Source: Bremerella cremea
GTDB lineage: Bacteria > Planctomycetota > Planctomycetia > Pirellulales > Pirellulaceae
Length of the DNA: 64,000 bases
Assembly: GCF_003335505.1 (NCBI RefSeq)
Contig: NZ_QPEX01000003.1
Coordinates: 32,001-96,000, forward strand
Direction: 5' to 3'
The notes under the pieces: generated by a model
Told to the model about the DNA's origin: nothing
The model's input: only the letters and a program-made list of their open reading frames with translations
Database searches by the model: none
Position numbers and translations under genes: made by a program
Part shown: in pieces, positions 43,571 to 53,241 of the stretch
How positions within the stretch are numbered: position 1 is the first letter of the stretch
Layout of the letters: every line of letters starts with the position of its first letter

Positions 43571-44653
43571 ATGAAGAACGGAATCTTCCTCGCGGCGTGC
43601 CTAGTCTTTACGGGCCTAGTCACCAGCGTTACTTATGCTCAAGCCCCCAATTACAACTTTGGGCAACCGTCGGGATTGGCACCCAACAATCCGCAGCAGC
43701 AACAGCCGCAGCAGCAATTCGCACAGCAAGGGGCTCAGCAGCAGCAATTCGCACAGCAAGGGGCTCAGCAGCAGCAGCCGATGGGAATCATGCCGCCACC
43801 GTTTCAAATCACGGCGGCTGAACAAGACTACATCGACAGAATTCTCACCTTCTGGGAATTCCGCAGCAAAAAGGTGCATCACTACGAAGCCAACTTCCAG
43901 CGTTGGGAGTACGACTCGGTCTTTGGTCCGCCGAACCCGCAAATCTACAAAACCTACAGCGAAGGCATCATCAAATACGAACAGCCGGACAAGGGTTTGT
44001 TTCAAGTCGATGTCATCAAACACTACGTTCCACCTCGCGATAACCAGCCAGCTGAGTACCAAGCTCGCCCGAAAGAAGTGAACGAGCATTGGGTTTGCGA
44101 TGGCGAATCGATCTTCGAGTTCGACGTACCAGCCAAGCAGCTGAAAGTCTGGCCGCTGCCGCCGGAACAAAAGGGACAAGCGATCACCAACGGTCCGCTG
44201 CCGTTTTTGTTTGGTGCCAACAAAGATGAAATCAAGTCTCGCTTTTACTTGCGAGTGGCACCGAACCAGGGCAACGCCAAAGACGAATACTGGCTCGAAG
44301 CCTGGCCCAAACGACCGACCGACGCGGCCGAGTACCGCTTTATCTCGATCTTGATCGATCAGAAAGAATTTCTGCCGTTTGCGATCGAAGTGTACGATCG
44401 GAACTTCAATCCCGAGGCCATAGCCCCCGAGAAACCCAACTTCTCGCGTACGGTTTATAAGTTCACCGACCGTAAGACCTACGAAGAAGGTGGCTTGACC
44501 GCGAATCTTCAGCAGATGTTCAAAGGTGCGTTCTATCAGCCCAAGCTTCCTTCCGGCTGGCAACGTGTCGTTCAATCGGGCCCTGGCAACGCCATGCAAG
44601 GTGGCAATGTGCCCGCCAACGCTGGTCGCCCACAGCAACAAATTCCGCGTTAG
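43571..44653 (+). CDS. Secreted TIGR03009-type planctomycete protein with Gln-rich repeat
   Basis: 360 residues with a signal peptide (IFLAACLVFTGLVTSVTYA). Residues ~35-75 are Gln-rich with two identical 10-residue units. The body (~90-345) has FWEFRSKKVHHYEANFQRWEYD and other marks of the planctomycete domain TIGR03009, which resembles LolA/LppX lipid-carrier folds. The end is again low complexity. Possibly moves lipids or lipoproteins in the periplasm, by fold analogy only. It ends at a strong terminator. Confidence 0.82.
   Translation: MKNGIFLAACLVFTGLVTSVTYAQAPNYNFGQPSGLAPNNPQQQQPQQQFAQQGAQQQQFAQQGAQQQQPMGIMPPPFQITAAEQDYIDRILTFWEFRSKKVHHYEANFQRWEYDSVFGPPNPQIYKTYSEGIIKYEQPDKGLFQVDVIKHYVPPRDNQPAEYQARPKEVNEHWVCDGESIFEFDVPAKQLKVWPLPPEQKGQAITNGPLPFLFGANKDEIKSRFYLRVAPNQGNAKDEYWLEAWPKRPTDAAEYRFISILIDQKEFLPFAIEVYDRNFNPEAIAPEKPNFSRTVYKFTDRKTYEEGGLTANLQQMFKGAFYQPKLPSGWQRVVQSGPGNAMQGGNVPANAGRPQQQIPR
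43711..43770 (+). repeat. 30-bp perfect tandem duplication in the Gln-rich segment
   Basis: Two identical 30-bp units (43711-43740 and 43741-43770) encoding QQFAQQGAQQ each. A possible length-polymorphic site. Confidence 0.9.
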
Positions 44654-44689
44654 GCCATATTCCGCCTAGATCGCCTCGATTCGCAAATG

Positions 44690-44736
44690 TCCACCTTCCC
44701 GATTGTTTCAAGGATCGGAAAGGTGGATTTTCTTTT
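44690..44736 (+). terminator. Intrinsic terminator of the TIGR03009 gene
   Basis: 14-bp stem (44690-44703 with 44714-44727, one mismatch), 10-nt loop, then TTTTCTTTT. Confidence 0.85.
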
Positions 44737-44761
44737 GCCCCTGTGCATCGGGCGCTATAAT
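44734..44761 (+). promoter_or_regulatory. Promoter-like pair upstream of the NfeD operon
   Basis: TTTGCC (44734-44739), 16-bp spacer and TATAAT (44756-44761), 51 bp before the first ATG of the operon. The -35 is weak. Confidence 0.4.
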
Positions 44762-44812
44762 TCAGTTACTTGAGAATATCGGCTCAAGGACAGGCGTTCG
44801 TTTCCCCGGTGG

Positions 44813-47014
44813 ATGAGTTTCCGCATGTTGAGAATTCGCGACACCTGGATCTGGCTGGCAAACGTTTGCCTGTTCCTGGTTCTGGTCTTCATCGCCCCTT
44901 TGGTATCTCGCGCCCAAGAGGCTGATCCGCCGGCAGAGAATCATGCCGAGGCGGACCACGCCAAGCTCACCGGTGCGCGCATGCGCGTGCCACTGCCGAT
45001 CAACGGTTCGGTAGATACCAATGTCAAAAAATCGCTGCAGCGGCTTTTGTCTCGGCTTAACGAGGGCGATCCACGCCCGGTGGTAATTCTAGAACTCGAT
45101 GCGACCAACGCAGAACAAACCACCGGCAGCGAGTTCGAGCGGAGCTTGTCTTTGGCCCGGTTTCTCACCTCCAAAGAAGCGGCTCGCCTTAAGACGGTCG
45201 CGTACTTGAAAGGGAAGATCGAAGGGCACGCGGTCTTAATTCCTTTGGCGTGCGAACAAATTGTGATGCACCCCGACGCCGAAATCGGCAACGCCGGGAT
45301 CGACGAATCTTCCATTTCGCTGACCATGCGCCACGCCTACGAAGAGATCGCTGGCTACCGCAATACCTTACCGCCGGAACTGGCCTTGGGTATGCTCGAT
45401 CCGAACCTGGAAATCTATCGCGTCAACAAACGCCGCTTCGTCGATGGCCCGCAGTACGAGAAGCTGAAAGCAGCAGGTGAGGTGGCGACCTCCGAAAAAC
45501 TAGTCGACCAGGGAAAGATGGCCTTGTTCACCGCTAACGAACTGAGGCAAGACCTTCAACTGATTAGCAACATCAGCGAGAACTACCGCCAACTAGCCAC
45601 CTTGCTGGAAATTCCTGAGAACCAACTCACGCAAGACCTGGGGCTTGAACGCGACTGGAAAGCGGCCCGCTTCATCATGGATGGGGACATTTCCAACCGG
45701 ATGGTGCAGCGGACTTCGTTATCGATGCAAGACGCCATTCAACGGGGAGTCAACTTTCTGCTGATCGACCTCCATTCCGCTGGGGGTGATCCGATCGCCT
45801 GCGAAAACATGGTCAACTACTTGCTGGGGCTGCCCGATTCGGTGCATACGGTCGCGTTGATCACCGACGAAGCGTTGGCCAACTCGGCCTTGATTGCGAT
45901 GGCCTGCGATGAAATTGCCATTGCTCCGAACGCCAAACTTGGGGGTTCTGGCAACTATGTCTATTCCCACGAGGGACGCCACGATTTAGAGAACTACTTG
46001 GTACGGATCTCGCCGGAGGCGAACCGTTCGTGGTCGGTGTGGGGAGCGATGAACGATCCCGATTTGGAAGTCTATCAATATCAGCGACCTGGGACGACGC
46101 TTTCCAAGTTCCTCAGCGAGCGCGAAGCAGCCGACCTGCCGGATGCGAAACAGTGGCAACGCGGCAAAGAGATCACCACTGCTAACGAGCCGCTGCAACT
46201 ATCCGGCACCCAGGCCCTGGACTGGGGCGTTGCCGATTCTCAGGTGACCAGCGTGGCCGAAGTATCGCAGCAGTATGGTCTGCCGGCAGAACTGGAAGTT
46301 CCCAAACAAAATTGGGCTCACCGCTTTGTCGAGGTCTTGGCCAGCCCCAGCTTGGCGTTTTTCTGCTTGTTTGTGGGCGTGATGGCGATGATCAGCGAAT
46401 TCAAAGCGCCCGGCGTGGGCGTGCCAGGCTTCATCGCGGCGATTTGCTTCATGCTGTTCTTTTGGAGCCGGTTTTTAAACGGCACTGCCGGTTGGCTGGA
46501 AGCCATGCTGTTTGTCGGCGGCATCTTCTTCATTTTGATGGAATTGTTCGTCTTGCCTGGCTTCGGCATCTTTGGGCTAGGCGGAGGCTTGATGGTGATT
46601 ACGGCGGTTGTGCTGGCCATGCAAACATTCATTTGGCCCTCAACCGACTACGAACTGGAACAAGTTCCCTACTCGCTAGGGAGTGTGCTGGTGATCTTTT
46701 CTGGAGTTATAGCGGCGGTGATCTTCGCCAAGCATATCTTGCCCAAGACGCCATTTCTGAATCAGACCATGCTCGAAGCTCCGGACGAAGAAGCCTTAGA
46801 GGAAATCCGCCGACGAGAAACGATTGTCGACTTATCCCACCTGATTGGCGACACCGGCCGGGCGATGACCCCACTGCGACCGAGTGGAAAAGCAAAAATT
46901 GGGCATGAAATCGTGAGTGTCACCTCCGATGGCGATATGATAGAACAAGGCGAAAAAGTGGTCGTGGTGCAAGTGCGTGGCAATTATGCGATTGTTCGTT
47001 CGGCGAACGCGTGA
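44813..47014 (+). CDS. NfeD1b-type membrane protein with two ClpP-like domains
   Basis: 733 residues: signal helix (~12-33), a first ClpP/crotonase-like domain (~55-200), a second one (~285-470), four to five membrane helices (~515-640) and a C-terminal NfeD OB-fold. Normal NfeD1b has one protease domain, so this protein looks like an internal duplication. The first domain has GHAVLIPLACEQIVM and the second ALANSALIAMACDEIAIAPNAK; the Ser-Lys dyad is not clear in either, so proteolysis is doubtful. First gene of the NfeD-FloA operon. A second ATG at 44825 is an alternative start. Confidence 0.85.
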   Translation: MSFRMLRIRDTWIWLANVCLFLVLVFIAPLVSRAQEADPPAENHAEADHAKLTGARMRVPLPINGSVDTNVKKSLQRLLSRLNEGDPRPVVILELDATNAEQTTGSEFERSLSLARFLTSKEAARLKTVAYLKGKIEGHAVLIPLACEQIVMHPDAEIGNAGIDESSISLTMRHAYEEIAGYRNTLPPELALGMLDPNLEIYRVNKRRFVDGPQYEKLKAAGEVATSEKLVDQGKMALFTANELRQDLQLISNISENYRQLATLLEIPENQLTQDLGLERDWKAARFIMDGDISNRMVQRTSLSMQDAIQRGVNFLLIDLHSAGGDPIACENMVNYLLGLPDSVHTVALITDEALANSALIAMACDEIAIAPNAKLGGSGNYVYSHEGRHDLENYLVRISPEANRSWSVWGAMNDPDLEVYQYQRPGTTLSKFLSEREAADLPDAKQWQRGKEITTANEPLQLSGTQALDWGVADSQVTSVAEVSQQYGLPAELEVPKQNWAHRFVEVLASPSLAFFCLFVGVMAMISEFKAPGVGVPGFIAAICFMLFFWSRFLNGTAGWLEAMLFVGGIFFILMELFVLPGFGIFGLGGGLMVITAVVLAMQTFIWPSTDYELEQVPYSLGSVLVIFSGVIAAVIFAKHILPKTPFLNQTMLEAPDEEALEEIRRRETIVDLSHLIGDTGRAMTPLRPSGKAKIGHEIVSVTSDGDMIEQGEKVVVVQVRGNYAIVRSANA

Positions 47015-47096
47015 GGCCGGCTACAGGAATCGAAGAGAATATTTGCTGGTCCTCCGCGAATAACTCTCGAATCGTAGAACCCCCGAGGAAGCGACA

Positions 47097-47678
47097 ATGT
47101 CTCCCCTGATGATTGCCCTAATATTGCTCGTTTCAGGTTTATGCCTGGCGGCCTTAGAGGTATTCATCCCTTCCGCTGGAGTGCTCGGTTTTGTCGCGGC
47201 CGTTTCGATGGTTGCTTCGGTAATCTATGCCTATTTGAAGTGTGATATGGCCACCGGAACCGCTTTCCTGGCGGCTACGGTTGTGCTTGTCCCCGTAATT
47301 ATTGGGATGGCAATGCGTGTCTGGCCATATACGCCCATCGGAAGGATGGTGCTGCTCGATTCGGCGATCGACACCGAAGAAGACGATCAAGAGCGGGCCA
47401 CCCGCAATGCACTCGTCGGGCAACGAGGCATCGCCCGCAGCCGCTTGCTGCCCGGCGGAATTGCCGAGATCGATGGGCAACAATATGACGTCGTGATTAT
47501 TGGCTCCCCCGCCGAGAAAGGGGATCTGGTTGAAGTTGTCGAAGTAGAAGGGAACCACGTCTTGGTAACAAAGGTTGACGAAGAGGAGCAGGAAAGCGTT
47601 TCTTCCCCCGAGCCCAGTCCGACCAAATCGCTTAGTTCGCTAAATGACGATATCTTTGAAGATGATCCCTTTGCTTGA
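47097..47678 (+). CDS. Short NfeD (NfeD1a-type) membrane protein
   Basis: 193 residues: one or two N-terminal membrane helices (PLMIALILLVSGLCLAALEV, VIYAYL..), an OB-fold (~100-165: VGQRGIARSRL, GIAEIDGQQYDVV, GDLVEVVEVEGNHVLV) and an acidic tail. GAGGAAG lies 8 bp before ATG 47097. NfeD proteins pair with SPFH proteins in membrane microdomains; the FloA gene is 70 bp downstream. Confidence 0.9.
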   Translation: MSPLMIALILLVSGLCLAALEVFIPSAGVLGFVAAVSMVASVIYAYLKCDMATGTAFLAATVVLVPVIIGMAMRVWPYTPIGRMVLLDSAIDTEEDDQERATRNALVGQRGIARSRLLPGGIAEIDGQQYDVVIIGSPAEKGDLVEVVEVEGNHVLVTKVDEEEQESVSSPEPSPTKSLSSLNDDIFEDDPFA

Positions 47679-47748
47679 CTTTCCCCGCCAGAATGGCATA
47701 ACAAGTGGCTGATATTCGTCACTCTCCGTGGAAATTGATAAATCCCCT

Positions 47749-48816
47749 ATGCTAAACCTCATTGCATCCACCGCTCTCCTGGCCGCCAGTTGGGGGACCA
47801 ACATGATCATCATTGGGTTACTGATCGTAATCTTGATGATGCTGGTGATTCTGGGCATTGTGGCATTCTTTTTCCGTCTCTGGATACAATCGATCTGGAC
47901 CGGGGCAGGCATCACGCTGGTCGATTTGATGGCCATGACCATCCGTAACGTCAACGCCAAGATGATTGTGCGGGGGAAAATCATGGCCGTGCAAGCTGGC
48001 CTGGGGGACTCGTCCGGGATTACCTCGAAAGCTCTGGAAGCCCACTATCTGGCTGGTGGTAACGTGCCGCAGGTTATCAAATCGATGATCGCCGCCAACA
48101 AAGCCAAAACCATTCAGCTCACCTTCCGCGAAGCCACGGCGATCGACCTGGCCGGCCGCGATGTTTTGGAAGCAGTCCAGACGAGCGTCTATCCCAAGGT
48201 GATCGACTGCCCACCCCGCAACGCCAAGCGAACCTCCCTCGACGCGATGGCCAAGAACGGGATTCAATTGAAGGTCAAAGCCCGCGTGACGGTACGGGCC
48301 AACCTACAACGGTTGATCGGTGGGGCGACGGAAGAAACGATCATCGGTCGTGTGGGAGAAGGCATTGTCAGTGCGATTGGTTCGGCAGACACCCACTCGC
48401 AAGTGCTAGAAAACCCTGACCTGATCTCGAAGGCCGTGCTTTCTCGCCGCTTAGATGCCAACACGGCGTTCGAGATTGTATCCATCGATATTGCCGATAT
48501 CGATGTGGGTGAGAACATCGGTGCCCGCCTGCAAGCCGATCAGGCCGAAGCCGACACGCAAGTCGCCCGAGCCCGTGCAGAAGGCCGCCGAGCGATGGCA
48601 GTCGCCGAAGAACGCGAGAACCTGGCCGAAATTGAAAATGCCCGCGCGATGGTGGTGGATGCCGAAGCGGAAGTTCCCAAAGCAATTGCCGAAGCATTCC
48701 GCACCGGCCAACTAAGCATCATGGACTACTACTCGCTGCGTAACGTGCAAGCCGACACAGACATGCGGAAGTCGATTGCCACATCCAGCAATGCCTCGAC
48801 CAACGCACAGAAATAG
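47749..48816 (+). CDS. floA: FloA flotillin-like SPFH protein
   Basis: About 355 residues. N-terminal helix [24 protein letters not shown], then the SPFH domain ([37 protein letters not shown], in parts), then a long Ala/Glu-rich region ([20 protein letters not shown]) typical of flotillins. It organises lipid-raft-like membrane domains in bacteria. Start is uncertain: ATG 47749 or GTG 47728, neither with a Shine-Dalgarno. Part of the NfeD-FloA operon. Confidence 0.92.
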   Translation: MLNLIASTALLAASWGTNMIIIGLLIVILMMLVILGIVAFFFRLWIQSIWTGAGITLVDLMAMTIRNVNAKMIVRGKIMAVQAGLGDSSGITSKALEAHYLAGGNVPQVIKSMIAANKAKTIQLTFREATAIDLAGRDVLEAVQTSVYPKVIDCPPRNAKRTSLDAMAKNGIQLKVKARVTVRANLQRLIGGATEETIIGRVGEGIVSAIGSADTHSQVLENPDLISKAVLSRRLDANTAFEIVSIDIADIDVGENIGARLQADQAEADTQVARARAEGRRAMAVAEERENLAEIENARAMVVDAEAEVPKAIAEAFRTGQLSIMDYYSLRNVQADTDMRKSIATSSNASTNAQK

Positions 48817-48836
48817 TTCCCTTACCAGGATTGATT

Positions 48837-49430
48837 GTGGGAAACTGGAATTTACTAGCCGCCGACTTTGATGGACTTGAATCCCTGATCAAGATCGGGC
48901 TGGTCGTATTGTTCATGGTTGGCCCCTATTTGTTACAACTACTTGGAGGGAAAGCCGTGCAAGACGACCGCGGAAACGCAGCAGGCAACCGCCGGCGGGA
49001 ACCTCAATCAGACCTCGAACGAGAGATCGCCGACTTCTTGGAACAAAGTCGACGGGGGGGCACTTCTTCGCGCACCACTGCGGAATCGGTCGATGCGCAA
49101 TCGGCGGACGATTTTGTTGTGGCCGAAACAGCTCCAGAAACGCTTCGCGACCGTCACTTGGCCCCTTCCGCGATTGAAACACAATCGTTCGGCCAGCCTG
49201 CTGAGCAACAAACATCCCGCAGCGACCAAGCGTACGCCCGCGCGGAGAACACGACGGAAGAATTCCAATACGAAGAAGCCGAATCGTACAACTACGATTC
49301 CGAACACCCGTCGCAAGGTTCCAACGCGGGCGCGCAGATCGCGGCCATGTTCCGTGAGCCAGAAAAAGTTCGCAACGCATTTATTCTGGGCGAGATTATC
49401 AATCGGCCCAAATTCCCTCGTCGCAGCTAA
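48837..49430 (+). CDS. Membrane-anchored protein of unknown function in the NfeD-FloA operon
   Basis: About 197 residues: a membrane helix at the N-terminus (LIKIGLVVLFMVGPYLLQLLGG), an acidic, low-complexity region and a C-terminal short motif (AAMFREPEKVRNAFILGEIINRP). GTG 48837 was chosen because AGGA lies 6 bp upstream; TTG 48831 is the alternative. It is 20 bp after floA. I recognise no family; conservation is expected to lie in the C-terminal motif. Confidence 0.75.
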   Translation: MGNWNLLAADFDGLESLIKIGLVVLFMVGPYLLQLLGGKAVQDDRGNAAGNRRREPQSDLEREIADFLEQSRRGGTSSRTTAESVDAQSADDFVVAETAPETLRDRHLAPSAIETQSFGQPAEQQTSRSDQAYARAENTTEEFQYEEAESYNYDSEHPSQGSNAGAQIAAMFREPEKVRNAFILGEIINRPKFPRRS

Positions 49431-49553
49431 ACGTTCCGCGACGCTCCCTCCCAGATTGCCCAGCGGGCGATCTTCCCCGTTATTCTTGCGAGCCATGCCA
49501 CTCGGTTTGGTCTCGCTTGCTGAATTGCCTAACCCTGCAGGAAAGAGTGTTTG

Positions 49554-50471
49554 ATGTCTTCGCTTAAGATTGCTCCCGGAACCACGAAAATCGGCTGGAT
49601 TGGTACCGGCGTTATGGGTTCCAGCATGTGTGGTCACTTGATCGAAAAAGGCTTCTCGGCCACGGTCTACAATCGCACAAAATCGAAAGCGGAAGCATTG
49701 CTCGGCCAAGGAGCCACGTGGGCCGATACGCCCCAACAAGTTGCCGAGGCCAGTGACGTCGTTTTTACGATCGTTGGTTTTCCGCAAGATGTGCGGGAAG
49801 TGATTCTCGGTGCAGAAGGGGTCTTAGCGGGCAGTAAAGCAGGCAACGTGATTGTCGACATGACGACCAGCGAACCGACTTTGGCCGCCGAGATCGCCGA
49901 AGCAGCGCAACAGCAAGGGGTTCACGGCATCGACGCGCCCGTCTCTGGCGGCGACATCGGCGCGAAAGAGGCCCGGCTTTCGATCATGATCGGGGGCGAC
50001 GAAGCGATCGTTGCCGCTTTGACACCTTGCTGGGAAGCAATGGGCAAAACCATCGTTCACCAAGGGGGCCCAGGTGCCGGGCAACACACCAAAATGGTGA
50101 ATCAAACGTTGATCGCTTCCGGCATGATTGGCGTTTGCGAAGCGCTACTATACGGCTACAAAGCCGGCCTCGACCTGGAAAAGGTCATGCAAAGTGTTAG
50201 CTCTGGCGCGGCTGGCAGTTGGAATCTCTCGAATCTCGGCCCGCGGATCATCAACAACAATTTCGATCCTGGCTTCTTCGTCGAGCACTTTATTAAAGAT
50301 ATGGGCATCGCCCTCGCCGAAGCCCGAAAAATGGGAATCGCTATGCCTGGCTTGGCCTTGGCGGAACAGCTTTACCAAGCGGTGAAAGCCCAAGGACACG
50401 GTCGCCTGGGGACGCATGCCCTGGAATTGGCTTTGTGCCAGTTGAACAATATTGACTGGAAACAGCGCTAA
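49554..50471 (+). CDS. Beta-hydroxyacid dehydrogenase (3-hydroxyisobutyrate/tartronate-semialdehyde type)
   Basis: 305 residues. NAD-binding [18 protein letters not shown], middle [22 protein letters not shown], and catalytic lysine in [15 protein letters not shown]. The substrate (3-hydroxyisobutyrate, tartronate semialdehyde or succinic semialdehyde/glyoxylate) cannot be read. ATG 49554 has AGGAAAG 10 bp upstream. Single gene. Confidence 0.9.
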   Translation: MSSLKIAPGTTKIGWIGTGVMGSSMCGHLIEKGFSATVYNRTKSKAEALLGQGATWADTPQQVAEASDVVFTIVGFPQDVREVILGAEGVLAGSKAGNVIVDMTTSEPTLAAEIAEAAQQQGVHGIDAPVSGGDIGAKEARLSIMIGGDEAIVAALTPCWEAMGKTIVHQGGPGAGQHTKMVNQTLIASGMIGVCEALLYGYKAGLDLEKVMQSVSSGAAGSWNLSNLGPRIINNNFDPGFFVEHFIKDMGIALAEARKMGIAMPGLALAEQLYQAVKAQGHGRLGTHALELALCQLNNIDWKQR

Positions 50472-50625
50472 TTCCGAATACCGCTGACTTGGCCGATTTT
50501 AAGGACCAAGGCCGGCCAAAACGTTGCCTTTTCGCAACCGTTTTGTTTTGACAACATCCGCCCAGATGGCAAGCTTGTATACGCCGAGTAATCCCAGCAT
50601 TAAGCGCCACTAGCGGAGGCCAATC

Positions 50626-51054
50626 ATGATTGCCGATGCCATCCCGGAATTGGAATCCACCCCGACCATTGATTACCGGGGAGAAATTCTCATCTGCGAT
50701 GATGAACCCGATATTTGCGAGTCTCTCGCGTTGTTTGTCCGCAAACGTGGCTTCGATCCGATTGTCACGCACATGGGCTGCGAGTGCATGTCTCTGGCCG
50801 TCAAACAACGGCCGGCGGCCATTTTGCTAGATGTCAACTTGCCCGATATTTGCGGGCTGGACGTTTGCGCCCAACTTTCCGACGCCGACCAAACACGCGA
50901 GATTCCGATCATTATCCTGAGTGCCAGCGGCGAAGGAAACATGGTGCAGCAGACGCGGCGGAGCGGGGCACGGTTTTACGTTCGCAAGCCGTACGATCCC
51001 AACACCGTGGTCGCCATTCTGGAACAAGCAATCAACGATTCACAGTCTTGGTAG
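50626..51054 (+). CDS. Single-domain response regulator
   Basis: 142 residues, REC domain only: acidic pocket ICDDEPD, phosphorylated aspartate near residue 69 in ILLDVNLPD, Thr/Ser in IIILSASGEG and lysine in YVRKPYDP. No output domain, so it must act through a partner. No histidine kinase is adjacent. GGAGG precedes ATG 50626 at 7 bp. Confidence 0.92.
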   Translation: MIADAIPELESTPTIDYRGEILICDDEPDICESLALFVRKRGFDPIVTHMGCECMSLAVKQRPAAILLDVNLPDICGLDVCAQLSDADQTREIPIIILSASGEGNMVQQTRRSGARFYVRKPYDPNTVVAILEQAINDSQSW

Positions 51055-51076
51055 CCCCCGCAAGGTTAGCAGTCGG

Positions 51077-51730
51077 CTACGCCCTAGCTTGGTGCTTCTG
51101 CCAGATCGCGGCCTGGATGACGTTGTAAATGTGCTCGGCGATGCGTTCGGCGGTGAGCTCTTGATATTCTTCCGGAGAAACCAACATCTCGATAATTCGC
51201 CCGGCCATTTTGTAATGCATGCATTGTCCCACCACGCTAAAGGCCAGTAAACGGCGTTCAACCAATGGGGTCTCTGGTGGCAAAAGCTGCAGCAAAATAC
51301 CGTTGAGCCGCTCGAAATGGGGGCGAATGAACTCTTGCACGATATGCTGTGTGGCCTCCGAAGGATTGGCTAGTTCGCGAAAGATCAGCAAATGCCGATA
51401 ATCGGTACGATCCTGAGCATCCATTGCCATCTTCACCATTTGAAAGATAAACGCTTTCAAACGAACCGCAGGCTCCATTTCGAGTTCGTCGTCAGGGGGG
51501 ATGAAGAGATTGCCGTTTGCTATAGCTTGATGCCGGGAGCGATGGGCCTCCTTCACCGCCTCGACGTACAGCCCACGCTTGTCGGTGAAGTAATACTTCA
51601 CCGCATTGACGTTCACATCGGCCCGACCGCAAATACGACGAACCGTTCCATGATCGTAACCATGCAGGGCAAACTCGTGGATTGCTGCCAAGAGCAAGCG
51701 CTGTTTCGCCTCAAGCGGGGGTGAACTCAT
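51077..51730 (-). CDS. TetR-family repressor (CecR-like)
   Basis: 217 residues: N-terminal helix-turn-helix (LLLAAIHEFALHGYDHGTVRRI, NVNAVKYYFTDKRGLYVEAV in parts) and a C-terminal ligand domain with PPDDELEMEPAVRLKAFIFQM. ATG 51730 was chosen because the extra 40 residues upstream are not TetR-like. It diverges from the RND operon; a perfect 20-bp palindrome lies between them, which is the expected operator. Confidence 0.9.
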   Translation of the reverse strand: MSSPPLEAKQRLLLAAIHEFALHGYDHGTVRRICGRADVNVNAVKYYFTDKRGLYVEAVKEAHRSRHQAIANGNLFIPPDDELEMEPAVRLKAFIFQMVKMAMDAQDRTDYRHLLIFRELANPSEATQHIVQEFIRPHFERLNGILLQLLPPETPLVERRLLAFSVVGQCMHYKMAGRIIEMLVSPEEYQELTAERIAEHIYNVIQAAIWQKHQARA

Positions 51731-51781
51731 GAAAAAAACCGGCGATCGAGATTGTTTTTTTGGAAAGTTAGGATACGATCG

Positions 51782-51801
51782 AATTAAACACGTGTTTAAT
51801 T
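51782..51801. promoter_or_regulatory. Perfect 20-bp palindrome, likely TetR operator
   Basis: AATTAAACAC GTGTTTAATT, centred at 51791/51792, in the gap between the divergent TetR (start 51730) and RND operon (start 51862). TetR-family dimers bind such sites. Confidence 0.7.
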
Positions 51802-51807
51802 GTAGCA

Positions 51808-51835
51808 TTGACCTTGTCCTAATACACCCTATCGG
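51808..51835 (+). promoter_or_regulatory. Promoter-like pair of the RND operon
   Basis: TTGACC (51808-51813), 16-bp spacer, TATCGG (51830-51835). The palindrome ends 6 bp upstream of the -35, so a bound repressor could block RNA polymerase. The -10 is weak. Confidence 0.4.
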
Positions 51836-51861
51836 CTCCTTTCGAACCACGAGATCATTCT

Positions 51862-53238
51862 ATGGAGAAGACCACCAATTTTACGGAGCTGGCCCTCAAG
51901 TCCCTTTTTTCGGTGACACTGATTGGGGCAGGGGTGGCCGCGTTTTTCATCTTAGGGAAAGGCCAATCGAAGCCTGACCAGCCGCCCCCCGATGACACCC
52001 GGATTGTCAACGTCTCGCCTGCGGCACTGGAAGACTCAGAAATCCAATTCGAAGTCGACGGGGTTGTCGTTCCCTACCGCGAAATCCAGTTGGCCGCCGA
52101 GGTCGCTGGCCGCGTTACCGACAAGCCGAGCGATTTTCGCGTCGGGCGAATGGTGCATAAGGGGGACACGGTCGCCCTAATCGATCGGCGTGACTACGAG
52201 CTAGAACTAGAACGTCTCCAAGAAGAACTGCAACAAGCCAACAACAACATCACCGAGACCGACGTCCAAATAAGTTCAACCAATGGCCAAATCGCCTTAG
52301 CTCAGGAAAACCTCGCCATTCAGGAAAAATCCCGCGAGCGGTTCGAGAAGCTCTTTAAAAGCAAAGCCACAACCGAGGTCAGCGTAGACGACGCGAAGCA
52401 AGCGGAAATCACCGCCCGAACCACGCTGCAAACCCATCAAGACCAACTTAATTTGCTGCGTGCGACTAAGGCCCGTCTTCAAAGTGTATGCGATCGCATT
52501 CGCTCTGAAATCGCAGCGGCCAAGCTTCAGCTCGATCGAACTTCCATTCAATCACCCATCGATGGGATTGTTGTTGAAGACACCTTCGAGCAAGACAGCT
52601 ACCTCCAAAAAGGAACCGCTCTCTGCACGATTCGCGATACGTCCAAACTAGAAATCAAATGCAGCTTACAGCCTTATCAAATGAAATGGCTGTGGGAATC
52701 GGCCCTCGGCTCTGAAAATTCGAGCAAACGAGGCGCTTACGAATTGCCAGAGACAGACGTCTCGGTGCGCTATCGCCTGGGGAAAGATGTCTTTGTCTGG
52801 AGCGGCAGACTAACCCGCTACGATGGTGGCCAAATCGACCAGCAGACGCGTATGATCCCTTGTCGTGTCCAAGTCGATAACCCGATGCAAGTCGGCAAGC
52901 TGGTTGTCAACGAGCAAGACGGTACGGAAACGGTAGAACCGGTTTCCAACGTCCCCACCTTGATGGTTGGCATGTATGTGCAAGTCAAGGTCAATGTAAA
53001 GCTGAACACTCCGCTGGTTCGCGTGCCGCTCTCAGCAATCTTTCCTGGCAATCAGTTGTGGATTGTCGAGGACGAAAAGCTACGCCGTCGCCAAGTTTCG
53101 GTGCTGGTCACCCAGGGAGATTCGGCGATTGTGTATGCCGATGAAAACGCCGTTCTGCCTGGCGAAAGCATCGTCGTCTCCTCCCTCACTTCGCCGTTTA
53201 ATGGTGCCAAAGTCAAAATCGTTGAGGCGAAGGAGTAA
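51862..53238 (+). CDS. RND efflux membrane-fusion protein
   Basis: 458 residues: N-terminal membrane anchor (FSVTLIGAGVAAFFILGKG), lipoyl half-domain (VAGRVTDK..), a coiled-coil hairpin (~105-215), second lipoyl half (LDRTSIQSPIDGIVVEDT) and beta-barrel. HlyD/AcrA type. It links an inner-membrane pump to an outer-membrane channel. It is 3 bp before the pump gene. Substrate not known. Confidence 0.93.
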   Translation: MEKTTNFTELALKSLFSVTLIGAGVAAFFILGKGQSKPDQPPPDDTRIVNVSPAALEDSEIQFEVDGVVVPYREIQLAAEVAGRVTDKPSDFRVGRMVHKGDTVALIDRRDYELELERLQEELQQANNNITETDVQISSTNGQIALAQENLAIQEKSRERFEKLFKSKATTEVSVDDAKQAEITARTTLQTHQDQLNLLRATKARLQSVCDRIRSEIAAAKLQLDRTSIQSPIDGIVVEDTFEQDSYLQKGTALCTIRDTSKLEIKCSLQPYQMKWLWESALGSENSSKRGAYELPETDVSVRYRLGKDVFVWSGRLTRYDGGQIDQQTRMIPCRVQVDNPMQVGKLVVNEQDGTETVEPVSNVPTLMVGMYVQVKVNVKLNTPLVRVPLSAIFPGNQLWIVEDEKLRRRQVSVLVTQGDSAIVYADENAVLPGESIVVSSLTSPFNGAKVKIVEAKE

Positions 53239-53241
53239 AGC

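Noticed and set aside
43616..44641. Minus-strand frame opposite the TIGR03009 gene
   Set aside because: Leucine-rich shadow of the Gln-rich coding strand; no start signal.
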